From Defluviitaleaceae bacterium (lineage in GTDB: Bacteria > Bacillota > Clostridia > Lachnospirales > WRAA01), in contig WRAA01000076.1 in NCBI GenBank assembly GCA_009780445.1, positions 1-8,402 of the forward strand: DNA of 8,402 bases, in the 5' to 3' direction. Under the pieces are notes generated by a model. That model saw nothing but the letters and a program-made list of their open reading frames with translations. It was not told where the DNA came from and made no database searches. The position numbers were made by a program, and so were the translations under genes. Shown here in pieces: positions 1-5,629 of the stretch (position 1 is its first letter; the number at the start of each line of letters is the position of its first letter).

Positions 1-5
1 CGCCG

Positions 6-63
6 TGCGTCGTCATCTCCTCCTAGCGAACCACGAGGGTTCGCGTCGTCGTCGCTTCCTAGC
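6..63 (-). repeat. Copy 1 of a 58-bp dispersed repeat with central hairpin
   Basis: Read on the minus strand, this stretch aligns without gaps to plus-strand 5521-5578, with 46 of 58 positions identical by my count. Both copies carry the same 7-bp stem, GCGAACC / GGTTCGC, around a 5-nt loop that differs between them (CTCGT here, CTTGC there). Both end in the identical 8-mer ACGACGCA. Inside this copy the stem is flanked by two related arms, each beginning GCTAGGA and ending GACGACGC, so the unit looks partly duplicated in direct orientation. It lies downstream of plsX and may continue past the left edge. No coding role is visible. It could be a REP/MITE-like dispersed sequence or part of a structured RNA; the sequence alone does not decide. 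Confidence 0.75.
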
Positions 64-69
64 CCGGCA

Positions 70-107
70 AAAAATTATGCTCGAAAATTCGCCGAAAGCG
101 GGTTTTC
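70..107. terminator. Possible weak terminator downstream of plsX
   Basis: An inverted repeat at 83-107 starts right at the plsX stop codon. Read on the plus strand it forms a 10-bp stem including two G·T pairs, with a 5-nt loop. On the minus strand, the direction of plsX, those two positions become A·C mismatches, leaving a 5-bp AT segment and a 3-bp GC segment. A run of six T follows on the minus strand (about 75-70), but it is separated from the stem by several bases, which is poor for an intrinsic terminator. It could serve plus-strand transcripts entering from the left, or be bidirectional. This is a suggestion only. Confidence 0.3.
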
Positions 108-1134
108 AAACACGCCCTAAGTCTGTGCCGGACGACGCTAGGATCAGCTGTTCGATCCGTGTAACTATGTCGGCGGAGATGAACAGCACGCACTGGTTTA
201 TCGCGCCGGTGATCTCGCGCTGCCCGGAGGAGCCGTGCGCCTTCACCACCAGGGATTTTAGGCCAAGAAACGGCGCGCCGCCGATGTCCGCATAGTCAAA
301 CTTCTTTTTAAGCCCGCGAAGCGCGCTCATCGAGAGCAACGCGCCGATTTTCGCCGAAAGACTCGAGCTTAGAGCCGCCTTCACCATGCCGAACAGAGCC
401 TTCGACAGGCCTTCAAACAGCTTCAATATCACATTGCCGGTGAAACCGTCGCACACAACCACGTCGGCCTCGCCAAGCGGTATCCTGTTGCCTTCGATGT
501 TGCCGACAAAGTTCAGCTCACTCTTGCTAAGCAGCAGATAGCTCTCCTTCGCAAGTGCATTGCCCTTCTCTTCCTCCGCGCCGATGTTGGCCAAGGCCAC
601 GCGCGGCCGCTCCACGCCCAGCACAGACTTCATGTACACCGAGCCCATCACGGCGAACTGATAGAGGTAGGACGGCTTGCAGTCCACATTTGCCCCGCTG
701 TCTATCAGCAGGAACGGGCGGTCCACGCTTGGTATCACCGTGGCGATGGCCGGGCGTTCGATGCCCTTTATCCTGCCGACGATAAGCGTAGCACCCGCAA
801 GCAGCGCGCCGGTACTGCCCGCGCTCACAAAGGCCTCCGCCTGCTTCGCCTTCAGCAAGTTCATGCCCACCACCATGGACGAATCCTTCTTGCCCTTGAT
901 GGCCGCAGCGGGGTGGTCGTCGTTGGTTATCACGCTTGCCGCGCTGATTAAACGTATGCGGCTCTTGTCATAGCTGTGCTTGGCCAGTTCCGCCGAAACC
1001 ACATCGTCCTTGCCGACCAGCAGCAGCATCACATCGGGATTGGCAAGCGCGGCAACAGCCCCCGCAACAATTGCTGCAGGGGCATTGTCACCGCCCATCG
1101 CGTCCAGAGCTATTACATATTTTCCGTCAATCAT
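106..1134 (-). CDS. plsX: Phosphate acyltransferase PlsX
   Basis: PlsX converts acyl-ACP and phosphate to acyl-phosphate, the acyl donor used by PlsY in the first step of phospholipid synthesis. It is a peripheral membrane enzyme. The 342-residue protein is near the usual length (about 330-345). It shows the family signatures in order: DAMGGDN (11-17), HPAAAIKGKKDSSM (74-87), SAGSTGALLAGA (104-115), GIERPAIATVIPS (124-136), GNIEGNRIP (211-219) and CDGFTGNVILKLFEG (228-242). The ATG lies 4 nt after the rpmF stop. Its only upstream purine stretch (AAGG) is about 12 nt away, so translation probably depends on coupling to rpmF. The order yceD-rpmF-plsX is conserved across many bacteria. Downstream there is a possible terminator and a repeat, and no fab gene begins before the window edge. 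Confidence 0.97.
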   Translation of the reverse strand: MIDGKYVIALDAMGGDNAPAAIVAGAVAALANPDVMLLLVGKDDVVSAELAKHSYDKSRIRLISAASVITNDDHPAAAIKGKKDSSMVVGMNLLKAKQAEAFVSAGSTGALLAGATLIVGRIKGIERPAIATVIPSVDRPFLLIDSGANVDCKPSYLYQFAVMGSVYMKSVLGVERPRVALANIGAEEEKGNALAKESYLLLSKSELNFVGNIEGNRIPLGEADVVVCDGFTGNVILKLFEGLSKALFGMVKAALSSSLSAKIGALLSMSALRGLKKKFDYADIGGAPFLGLKSLVVKAHGSSGQREITGAINQCVLFISADIVTRIEQLILASSGTDLGRV

Positions 1135-1138
1135 CTGA

Positions 1139-1321
1139 TTAGTCTACCTTTACGACTTCGCGTTTGTTGTAGGAACCGCAAGCCTTGCATACTCTGTGGG
1201 ACAGCGCAAGCTCGCTGCACTTTCTGCACCTGACAAGGTTCGGCATAGCTATCTTCCAAGTCTGCGCTCTTCTCTTGTCGCGTCTGGCCTTGGATAGTTT
1301 ACCTTTTGGGCAAATTGCCAT
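1139..1321 (-). CDS. rpmF: 50S ribosomal protein L32
   Basis: This is a structural protein of the large ribosomal subunit, 60 residues long, as expected for L32. The basic N-terminal block SKARRDKRRA (10-19) is the family hallmark. Four cysteines (C32, C35, C45, C48) form two CxxC pairs, so this is the zinc-binding form. I chose the ATG at 1319-1321 because a strong AGAAGGAGGTGA site lies upstream, with 8 nt between GGAGG and the ATG. An upstream in-frame GTG at 1328-1330 would sit too close to that site. The start lies inside the 3' end of the DUF177 gene (23-nt overlap), so the ribosome binding site is within yceD coding sequence. The N-terminus reads MAICPKGK, one residue longer than the common MAVPK form, with an extra Cys4. 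Confidence 0.96.
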   Translation of the reverse strand: MAICPKGKLSKARRDKRRAQTWKIAMPNLVRCRKCSELALSHRVCKACGSYNKREVVKVD

Positions 1322-1787
1322 CGCGTTCACCTCCTTCTAAATACAGATCTTTCAGCACATCGAACCGCGGATCAATTTCTGGTTCGCAGTCACAGTTCTG
1401 ATTGTTCAGGTTCTCGCCGCATGAACTGCACAAGCCCTTGCAATCTTCGCCGCAAAGAACCTTTTGCGGAATGAAAAGGATAATATGTTCGTCTATCGTC
1501 ATTGAAATGTCGATTGATTGGGCACCGGGGGCGTGTTCCAGCTTTTCGTGAAAGTCGGGCGATACCTCGCACTCGACATCACCCAGGCAGCGTCCGCACT
1601 CAAAGCGCAGCTTCGCGCTGACCGTACCTTCGCACACGCATGTGCTTGCGTCCAGCTTTGTGGCCCTGCCGCGCACCCTTACGGGGCAGGCGGCCGTCAG
1701 GCCATAACCTTCCGGCAAGCTGCGCAGACAAACACACTCAAAATCCTGCGGCACACCCGCAACCAATGCCCTAAAATCAATTACCAT
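1299..1787 (-). CDS. yceD: DUF177 / YceD family protein
   Basis: YceD-family proteins are encoded next to rpmF in very many bacteria and are thought to act in rRNA or large-subunit metabolism; the biochemical function is not settled. The 162-residue protein has the family architecture. An N-terminal beta-rich part ends in CGRCL (64-68). The segment SIDISMTIDEHIILFIP (91-107) follows. The signature C112-x3-C116-KGLC-x2-CGENLN then leads into NCDC (131-134) and DPRFDVLKDLYLE (139-151). The eight cysteines suggest metal binding, which is an inference. The ATG at 1785-1787 follows AAGGGG with a 9-nt gap. A consensus promoter lies just upstream, giving a predicted leader of only about 10-13 nt. 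The 3' end overlaps rpmF by 23 nt. Confidence 0.9.
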   Translation of the reverse strand: MVIDFRALVAGVPQDFECVCLRSLPEGYGLTAACPVRVRGRATKLDASTCVCEGTVSAKLRFECGRCLGDVECEVSPDFHEKLEHAPGAQSIDISMTIDEHIILFIPQKVLCGEDCKGLCSSCGENLNNQNCDCEPEIDPRFDVLKDLYLEGGERDGNLPKR

Positions 1788-1804
1788 TACAACAGACCCC
1801 TTGC

Positions 1805-1833
1805 ATTATAAACATTGCGCCGCTACTTGTCAA
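1805..1833 (-). promoter_or_regulatory. Consensus sigma-A promoter for yceD-rpmF-plsX
   Basis: On the minus strand a perfect -35 hexamer TTGACA (1833-1828) is followed by exactly 17 nt and a perfect -10 hexamer TATAAT (1810-1805). The -35 box lies inside the last codons of ackA (CTT GAC AAG before the TAG stop) and the -10 box lies in the 35-nt gap before yceD. Transcription should start near 1798, about 11 nt before the yceD ATG, inside or at its Shine-Dalgarno sequence. The match leaves little doubt that this is a strong housekeeping promoter. It would make yceD-rpmF-plsX at least partly independent of pta-ackA read-through. Confidence 0.88.
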
Positions 1834-3019
1834 GCAGTTCTTTTGTGTCCCGCGCGATAACCAGCTCTTCGTTGGTGGGAATGGTGAGGGCGCGAACCTT
1901 GGAATCCGCCGTGGCGAAGTCCGCCGTCTTTCCGCGCACGTCGTTCTTGGCGGTGTCTACGCTTATGCCGAGATAACCCAGATAGCCGCAGATGGCCGCG
2001 CGGGCTTCCTTGGAGTTTTCGCCCAGACCGGCGGTGAAGATTACCGCGTCAACGCCGTTCATTGCGGCGGCGTATTCGCCCACATACTTGGCGACTCTGT
2101 AGTAATAGAGATCCAGAGCGGCCTTCGCCCGCGCGTTGCCCTGCGCCGCCGCGCCTTCCACGTCGCGGAAGTCGCTGGATACGCCGGACACGCCCAGCAC
2201 GCCGGACTTCTTGTTAAACACGTCAACAACCTGCTGCGCCGTGAGACCCTCCTTCTCCATTACGAAGGTGAGTACGGCCGGATCCAGATCGCCGCAGCGG
2301 GTGCCCATTGCCAATCCTTCCAGCGGCGTGAGGCCCATGGATGTGTCAACGGACTTGCCGCCGTCAATGGCGCAGACGCTGGCTCCGTTGCCCAGGTGGC
2401 AGCTGATGAGCTTCAGGCTGTCGTAGGGCTTGCCCAGAAGCTTCGCCGCTTCCTGCGACACATAACGGTGGCTTGTGCCGTGGAAGCCGTACTTGCGGAT
2501 CTTGTGGTTCTCGTAGTATTCGTAGGGAAGGGCGTAGAGGAAGGCCTTTTCGGGCATTGTCTGGTGGAAGGATGTGTCGAACACCGCCACCTGCGGCACG
2601 TTCGGCAATGACGCTTGGCACGCCTCGATGCCGATTATGTTTGCCGGATTGTGCAGGGGCGCAAGCTGTGAACACTCTTCCAGAGCCTTCATAACATCCG
2701 CGCTGATAAGCACGGACTGCGCGAAGTTCTCGCCGCCATGCACAACTCTGTGGCCGCACGCGCTGATGTCGCTGATGTTGGCGATAACGCCGTGGCCGGG
2801 ATCCACAAGGGCTTCCAGCACAAGCTTCACTGCGTCCTTGTGGGTCGGCATGGGTGTTTCCACCTTGTAGTCGTCCTTGCCGGCTGGGGAATGTTTCATG
2901 TTGGAGCCTTCGATGCCGATGCGCTCGCAAAGCCCCTTGGCCAGCACGCTTTCGCTCGACATATCAATAAGCTGGTACTTCAGCGACGAACTTCCGCAGT
3001 TTAACACTAGTACATCCAT
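1823..3019 (-). CDS. ackA: Acetate kinase
   Basis: Acetate kinase interconverts acetyl phosphate plus ADP and acetate plus ATP in the cytosol, the ATP-yielding step of acetate fermentation. The 398-residue protein matches the usual length of about 400. Key residues fall at the positions known from the Methanosarcina thermophila enzyme: N7, S10, S12 and K14 in NCGSSSLK, R91 in HRVVHGG, H123 in PLHNP, D148 in FDTSF, H180 in GFHGTSH, R241 in GTRCGDLDPA, and E384 near the C-terminus. The start is the ATG at 3017-3019, before MDVLVLNCGSSS; GGGAG sits 8 nt upstream. A longer reading frame exists but adds 30 unrelated residues. It follows pta by 26 nt. Its last codons double as the -35 box of the next promoter. 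Confidence 0.98.
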   Translation of the reverse strand: MDVLVLNCGSSSLKYQLIDMSSESVLAKGLCERIGIEGSNMKHSPAGKDDYKVETPMPTHKDAVKLVLEALVDPGHGVIANISDISACGHRVVHGGENFAQSVLISADVMKALEECSQLAPLHNPANIIGIEACQASLPNVPQVAVFDTSFHQTMPEKAFLYALPYEYYENHKIRKYGFHGTSHRYVSQEAAKLLGKPYDSLKLISCHLGNGASVCAIDGGKSVDTSMGLTPLEGLAMGTRCGDLDPAVLTFVMEKEGLTAQQVVDVFNKKSGVLGVSGVSSDFRDVEGAAAQGNARAKAALDLYYYRVAKYVGEYAAAMNGVDAVIFTAGLGENSKEARAAICGYLGYLGISVDTAKNDVRGKTADFATADSKVRALTIPTNEELVIARDTKELLDK

Positions 3020-3045
3020 GTGATCTTCTCCCTTGTATAGTGAAA

Positions 3046-4041
3046 TTATTTCGCGGCGGCCTGTAGTGCAGTTATGGCAACCACGCCGACAATATCCTCG
3101 GCGGAGCATCCGCGCGAAAGGTCGTTAACGGGTTTTGCTATGCCCTGGGTTACCGGGCCGAAGGCTTCGGCCTTTGCCAAACGCTCCACCAGCTTGTAGC
3201 CGATGTTGCCCGAGTCCAGATCCGGGAAGATGACCACGTTTGCGCGGCCGGCAACGTCGGAGCCTTTCGCCTTGGACGCGCCGATAGACGGCACGATGGC
3301 GGCGTCAAGCTGGAGTTCTCCGTCCAGCATCAGGGCCGGGTTGGCCTTCTTGGCTATCTCCGTGGCCTGTGTAACCTTGTCCACATCAGGATGCTTGGCG
3401 GAACCCTTTGTGGAGTGCGACAGCATCGCCACCCGCGCCTGTGTGCCCATAATCTGCTCGAAGGATGCGGCGGAGGAAACCGCGATGGCCGCAAGCTCTT
3501 CCGCGCTTGGGTTCTGCACCAGGCCGCAGTCGGAGAACACGAACACGCCGTCGTCCCCTAACTCGCAGTTCGGCACCACCATGATGAAGAAGGACGACAC
3601 AAGGCTCACGCCGGGCGTTGTCTTGAGGATTTGCAGGGCGGGGCGCAGAACGTCGCCCGTTGCGTTTATCGCGCCGGCCACCATTCCGTCCACAATATCT
3701 TCCTTCACGAGCATTACGCCAAGGTACAGCGGATCCTCCCGCAGAAGCTTCTCTGCGTCCTCCAAGGTCATGCCCTTGGCCTTGCGCATCTCATAGAGGT
3801 TTTGCGCAAGCTGCGGCATTTTGTCGTAGCTCGCCGGGTCGATCACTATCGCCTTGCTGATATCCTGCCCGGCGGCGGCTTCACGAAGCTTTGCCTCTTC
3901 GCCTATCAGCACAACTTGGGCGATGCCCTCCTCCAAGATCTTCGCCGCGGCGGCAAGGTTACGCGCCTCATACGATTCCGGCAGAACTATCTTCTTGTTC
4001 GCGGCCTTAGCCCTTTCCTTAATACCGGCAATAAAACTCAT
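3046..4041 (-). CDS. pta: Phosphate acetyltransferase
   Basis: Pta exchanges CoA and phosphate on the acetyl group (acetyl-CoA plus Pi to acetyl phosphate plus CoA). Paired with AckA it conserves ATP from acetyl-CoA, and it sets the acetyl phosphate level. The 331-residue protein is the short, single-domain class, without the N-terminal extension of the E. coli enzyme. Visible motifs include GAINATGDVLRPAL, FSDCGLVQNPSAEELA, SHSTKGSAKHPDVDKV, GELQLDAAIVP and FPDLDSGNIGYKL. The C-terminal SRGCSAED puts S309, R310 and D316 at the active-site positions known from M. thermophila Pta. The start is the ATG at 4039-4041, with GAGGGG 8 nt upstream. The upstream extension of the open frame runs through the cheB stop region and is not credible. 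A 9-bp dyad lies between cheB and this gene. Confidence 0.97.
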   Translation of the reverse strand: MSFIAGIKERAKAANKKIVLPESYEARNLAAAAKILEEGIAQVVLIGEEAKLREAAAGQDISKAIVIDPASYDKMPQLAQNLYEMRKAKGMTLEDAEKLLREDPLYLGVMLVKEDIVDGMVAGAINATGDVLRPALQILKTTPGVSLVSSFFIMVVPNCELGDDGVFVFSDCGLVQNPSAEELAAIAVSSAASFEQIMGTQARVAMLSHSTKGSAKHPDVDKVTQATEIAKKANPALMLDGELQLDAAIVPSIGASKAKGSDVAGRANVVIFPDLDSGNIGYKLVERLAKAEAFGPVTQGIAKPVNDLSRGCSAEDIVGVVAITALQAAAK

Positions 4042-4060
4042 CTCATCATCCCCTCTATAC

Positions 4061-4087
4061 TGACCTGTCGGGTTAGCGGACAGGTCA
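4061..4087 (-). promoter_or_regulatory. Perfect 9-bp inverted repeat between cheB and pta
   Basis: TGACCTGTC and GACAGGTCA form a perfect 9-bp dyad around a 9-nt spacer. On the minus strand its first three bases are the TGA stop of cheB. Its other end is 19 nt before the pta ATG, just before the ribosome binding site. No T-run follows on either strand, so it is not an intrinsic terminator. It could be an intercistronic mRNA stem-loop (processing, 5' protection, or modulation of pta translation) or an operator for a dimeric regulator. I see no convincing promoter next to it. Confidence 0.55.
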
Positions 4088-5083
4088 TTTGATCTTGGCG
4101 GCTTGCGCCAAGATTGCTTCCGCAATTTTGTCAAGGTGGAGCTGTATGCCCACCGCGCCTATGTCATAGGCCGCTTTAGGCATACCGTACACCACGCTGG
4201 ATTCCTTGTCCTGCCCGATTGTATACGCGCCCGATTTGTACATCTCCAGCATACCTTTCGCGCCGTCCGCGCCCATGCCGGTCAGGATCACGCCTATCGC
4301 GCTCCTGCCCACCACGCTTGCCACCGTGCGGAACAGCGCGTCCACCGACGGGCAATGCCCGGACACCGGCCGTTCGTCGGAGCAGTTCACAACCAACTTG
4401 CCCGCGCGGGATTCCACCAGCATCTGCCTGTCCCCCGGAGCTATCAACAGCAGGCCGTTCTTTAGCTCGTCGCCGTCACGCGCTTCCCACACCGTCATCT
4501 TCGCAAGCCCGTTCAGCCGCTTGGCGAACAGGTTCGTGAAAATGGGCGGCATGTGCTGCACGATAAGCACGGGCGGCGTATCGTGGGGAAGCTGTTCGAC
4601 AATCTTCACAATTGATTCCGTTCCGCCGGTGGAGGAACCCATGGCCACCACGCTCCGCACCGGAGTGCCGATCTCCCTCTTTACGGCGCGCTGCTTCCCC
4701 GCTTCTTCAAGAAGGGTTCTGGAGCGCGAAGCAAGAGACTTGAAAAAGAAGGCCGTCTTGTTATCGTCCGACACAACCATGTCGTTTACGCCGCGTTTGA
4801 GCAGTCCAAAACCCTGGGCCACACTTCCGCACACCGCAACAGTCTTTAGCTGTGCCTCCGCTATGTACAGGAACACCTCCGGCGTTATGTTAACATTTGG
4901 CACGCAGTAAAGCAGAACTATCACGCCCGGCCCGGACGCGTCAGCCCCTTTCACGGCGTTATTAAGCTCGTTCAGAGTTGTTACGCTGGCGATCAGCTTA
5001 AAATCGGGGGATCGTTGCAGGTCCTGCCGAAAGCTTTCGCCGTTTCTCTGCACATCGAAGAATATAACCTTTACCTCAGCCAC
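4085..5083 (-). CDS. CheB-like methylesterase with degenerate receiver
   Basis: The C-terminal half is a CheB protein-glutamate methylesterase domain, which in chemotaxis removes methyl groups from receptor glutamates. The catalytic triad is visible: S151 in GSSTGG (149-154), H177 in VQHMPP, and D273 in TGMGADG. HCPSVDALF (243-251) and GKL/ERP-type segments also match the family. The N-terminal ~120 residues have receiver-like length and layout but not its active site. Where CheB has an acidic pair the protein reads VIFFDVQRNG. Where the phosphorylated Asp should be it reads GVIVLLYCVPNV with no Asp, and no KP motif is found. The start is a GTG (5081-5083) with GAGG 10 nt upstream, overlapping the preceding gene by 8 nt. 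No cheR, cheA or receptor gene is in the window. Substrate unknown; it may serve a non-chemotaxis role. Confidence 0.88.
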   Translation of the reverse strand: MAEVKVIFFDVQRNGESFRQDLQRSPDFKLIASVTTLNELNNAVKGADASGPGVIVLLYCVPNVNITPEVFLYIAEAQLKTVAVCGSVAQGFGLLKRGVNDMVVSDDNKTAFFFKSLASRSRTLLEEAGKQRAVKREIGTPVRSVVAMGSSTGGTESIVKIVEQLPHDTPPVLIVQHMPPIFTNLFAKRLNGLAKMTVWEARDGDELKNGLLLIAPGDRQMLVESRAGKLVVNCSDERPVSGHCPSVDALFRTVASVVGRSAIGVILTGMGADGAKGMLEMYKSGAYTIGQDKESSVVYGMPKAAYDIGAVGIQLHLDKIAEAILAQAAKIK

Positions 5084-5456
5084 AATGAGGATGCCTCACT
5101 TCACTGATATAGATGTTGGACATGTCGTGGATGATGATGTGCTTTCCCGTTAGCAGGCATATCGTGTTGTCGTAATCGGAGCCGACAAGGCTGCCCTGCA
5201 GCGCCTTCCGCTCCGGCGCGGTTATGCTTACAAACATGCCGCGCGTGTAGACTTCGCCGCGAAACCTCACGACATCCTTCGGGAATAGGGCGCAGCACTT
5301 GCGCACAATATGCTCGGCGTCTCCCTGCCTGTACTCGAAGATCGCGGGGCGCGCAAACATCGCGCTGAACCTTCGCAGGAAGAACTCCACCACCCACGTG
5401 ATCCCCAGCGCGGCAACCGCGGCGTACACAATATCCGAAACGCTAATGCCCATCAT
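5076..5456 (-). CDS. Unknown small protein with one N-terminal TM helix
   Basis: I do not recognise this 126-residue protein. Residues about 7-25 (from DIVYAAVAALG) form one hydrophobic helix, followed by a basic stretch (RRF), which suggests an N-terminal anchor with the rest in the cytosol. The remaining ~95 residues are mixed and look beta-rich towards the end (VYTRGMFVSITA, NTICLLTGKHIIIHD, NIYISEV). There is no signal-peptidase site and no catalytic motif I can name. It overlaps the CheB-like gene by 8 nt, so the two are probably translated together and may work together. The start is uncertain: two ATGs are adjacent (5456-5451), and the only nearby purine-rich site, GGTGAGG, is 1 nt from the first and 4 nt from the second. 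The palindromic element ends only 11 nt upstream. Confidence 0.75.
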   Translation of the reverse strand: MMGISVSDIVYAAVAALGITWVVEFFLRRFSAMFARPAIFEYRQGDAEHIVRKCCALFPKDVVRFRGEVYTRGMFVSITAPERKALQGSLVGSDYDNTICLLTGKHIIIHDMSNIYISEVRHPHCG

Positions 5457-5467
5457 ACCTCACCATT

Positions 5468-5629
5468 AGACCTCTTCCGAAGCTGGACGATACCGGATTT
5501 GCGGATCAGTTTCGCGCAAGGCTAGGAGCTGACGCCGCCGCGAACCCTTGCGGTTCGCAAGAAGGAAGCGACGACGCATTGTGTGAAACCGGCCGCAAAG
5601 ATGGTGTCGGCTAGTTTCGGAAGAGGTCT
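5468..5629. repeat. 162-bp imperfect palindrome with 37-bp terminal arms
   Basis: The left arm 5468-5504 and right arm 5593-5629 are inverted copies of each other. The outer 14 bases (AGACCTCTTCCGAA / TTCGGAAGAGGTCT) are perfect, and 30 of 37 positions pair overall. Further in, 5509-5519 pairs with 5579-5589 over 11 bp. The tip is the 58-bp core 5521-5578, with its own 7-bp hairpin at 5540-5558. Seen as plus-strand RNA, six of the non-Watson-Crick positions are G·U wobbles (four in the outer arm, two in the inner stem). Seen as minus-strand RNA the same positions are A·C mismatches. It lies between the decarboxylase gene and the unknown-protein/cheB unit and overlaps the end of the decarboxylase frame. 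It may be a MITE-like insertion or a structured RNA; no transposase is present. Confidence 0.8.
5521..5578 (+). repeat. Copy 2 of the 58-bp dispersed repeat (tip of palindrome)
   Basis: This is the central part of the 162-bp palindrome and the counterpart of the repeat at 6-63, in opposite orientation, about 5.5 kb away. The 7-bp stem GCGAACC / GGTTCGC (5540-5546 and 5552-5558) is unchanged between copies, while the loop differs. The right arm contains GGAAGCGACGACG, a 13-mer also found in the left arm of copy 1. This suggests that the arms derive from one repeated unit. The long terminal arms of this copy are not found around copy 1. Confidence 0.75.

Noticed and set aside
1..24. GGAGGAGATG on the minus strand as the start of a gene after plsX
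   Set aside because: The spacing between GGAGG and ATG is only 2 nt, the stretch belongs to the 58-bp repeat, and too few bases remain to judge a frame.
3020..3109. Longer N-terminus for AckA (30 extra residues)
   Set aside because: It overlaps the pta end, and the ATG at 3019 gives the known acetate kinase start with residue numbers matching the characterised enzyme.
3203..3796. Plus-strand open frame of about 197 codons inside pta
   Set aside because: It is a shadow of pta: low-complexity Ser/Thr/Pro composition, no ribosome binding site and no recognisable motif.
4049..4060. TATAGA after the dyad as a -10 box for pta
   Set aside because: There is no acceptable -35 hexamer at 16-18 nt upstream.
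4042..4134. Longer N-terminus for Pta (31 extra residues)
   Set aside because: The extension runs through the dyad and the cheB end, has no homologous look, and the ATG at 4041 has a good ribosome binding site and the family's typical start.
6..5578. The 58-bp repeats as parts of a CRISPR array
   Set aside because: There are only two copies, in opposite orientation and 5.5 kb apart, with no regular spacers and no cas genes.
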